DNA of 21,394 bases from a virus. The stretch lies in the IMG/VR virus record IMGVR_UViG_3300048838_000817, positions 1-21,394 of that record; one strand, given 5' to 3'. Below, one piece after another: positions 20,798 to 21,394 of this stretch. The notes beneath the pieces were generated by a model. The model saw nothing but the letters and a program-made list of their open reading frames with translations. It ran no database searches and was not told where the DNA came from. Numbering within the stretch: position 1 is the stretch's first letter; each line of letters begins with the position of its first letter. Both the position numbers and the translations under genes were made by a program.

Positions 20798-21394
20798 GCT
20801 GACCGCTTGGTAGTGACGTTAAAAAATTCTCTTAATTGCTGGGACATCTCATTGAGACAATCAGCAGCCAAGCTTCGCCGTCTGCGAAGAAGGTTCAACG
20901 ACTAAGATTAATTCCAACACGATACTTTAGGTATTCGATATTATGTCAAAGATTACAAAGAATTCCCGCCATTTATTTCTTTCAATGGTTTTAGGGGATG
21001 GTCATTTAGATAAATATGGCCAACTTAATTTACTACATTCTGATAAACAATTAGAATATTTAGAATGAAAAGTAAAATTGCTTAAAAAGCATGGTATAAA
21101 TGTAAGTGAAATAAAACACAAAATAAACAATAAAAATTATATTGCGTTTTATGCCTCTACAAAAGTTTATAATTTTTCCAAACTTTATAGAAAAATCTTA
21201 TATACACCTAAAAAAACATATCCATTAAAACAGTTATTAAAACTAACACCATTGCATATTGCAATTTGGTATATGGATGACGGATCTTTAAGTGTATTAA
21301 AAAATAAAGATGGATATATTAGAGGCAACACTTTAACATTACATACAAATATTTCAAAAGAGGAAAATCAAACAATAATTGATTACTTCAATTT
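20798..21394 (+). mobile_element. Group I intron in the capsid gene (3' part outside the window)
   Basis: The 5' splice site is well supported: the exon end TTACTACT (20790-20797) pairs with GGTAGTGA (20809-20816) over 8 bp, with the conserved U-G pair at the splice site. Core elements follow: P (AATTGCTGGGACA, 20834-20846), Q (AATCAGCAGCCAAGC, 20859-20873), a P6 hairpin CTTCGC/GCGAAG, and R (AAGGTTCAACGACTA, 20890-20904). The endonuclease gene begins 38 nt after R. The S element and 3' splice site must lie past the right edge. Confidence 0.92.
20943..21394 (+). CDS. LAGLIDADG homing endonuclease in the capsid intron (partial)
   Basis: ATG at 20943, open to the right edge (at least 150 residues). 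The first LAGLIDADG-type motif is LSMVLGDGHLDK near residues 12-24 and the second is IAIWYMDDGSL near 116-126, each with the acidic residue that binds metal. The spacing is that of single-chain or 'THY/intron' type enzymes found in organelle and phage introns. One in-frame TGA (21066-21068, YLEWKVK) is read as Trp, so the endonuclease is adapted to the recoded phage. It lies in the intron's P8 region. The enzyme cuts capsid genes that lack the intron. Confidence 0.88.

Noticed and set aside
1-21394. CRISPR array
   Set aside because: No set of regularly spaced identical repeats is present; the repeats found are pairs of RNA elements or promoter motifs.

Overview
The window looks like part of a crAss-like (Crassvirales-type) tailed phage of a Bacteroidota host. 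The evidence is the gene order large terminase, portal, scaffold-like protein, major capsid protein; promoters of the Bacteroidota form TTTG-N20-TAnnTTTG; a phage GroEL with a separate GroES-like partner; an M15 endolysin; two group I introns; and pervasive use of TGA as a tryptophan codon on the right-hand plus strand. No gene was identified by database search, so family names rest on visible motifs and gene order.

Layout. Positions 1-3683 lie on the minus strand. This part holds small, mostly unrecognised genes, three tRNA or tRNA-like genes, many GC-rich stem-loops (most in positions that suit terminators) and two diverged copies of a 133-nt element that appears to be a structured RNA. The segment is visibly GC-richer than the rest and uses TAA, TAG and TGA as ordinary stops. 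Positions 3684-3998 are a divergent promoter region with long A/T runs. From there to the end everything is on the plus strand, AT-rich, and read with TGA = Trp: a possible structured RNA plus an HNH endonuclease gene (3998-4825), two small genes, a GroES-like protein, a lysis-type group (M15 peptidase overlapping another gene, then an anchored coiled-coil protein), a GC-rich RNA region with a tRNA-like element (8281-8790), a run of small unknown genes interrupted by an HNH-bearing group I intron (about 10025-10833), GroEL, and the packaging and head genes 13623-20797. The major capsid gene is cut by a second group I intron that carries a LAGLIDADG endonuclease and runs off the right edge.

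How the parts work together. The right arm reads as a late unit: chaperonin pair, lysis functions, packaging motor, portal, scaffold and capsid. Genes are tightly packed, with 1-14 nt overlaps. TGA = Trp is dense in small genes and the terminase, nearly absent from portal and scaffold, and absent from GroEL and capsid. The left arm keeps the standard code, as expected if it is expressed while host termination still works. The most interesting points are the code switch at the divergent promoter, the twin covarying RNA elements, the GC-rich RNA regions, and a +1 frameshift in the terminase gene at a site resembling the yeast Ty1 shift site.
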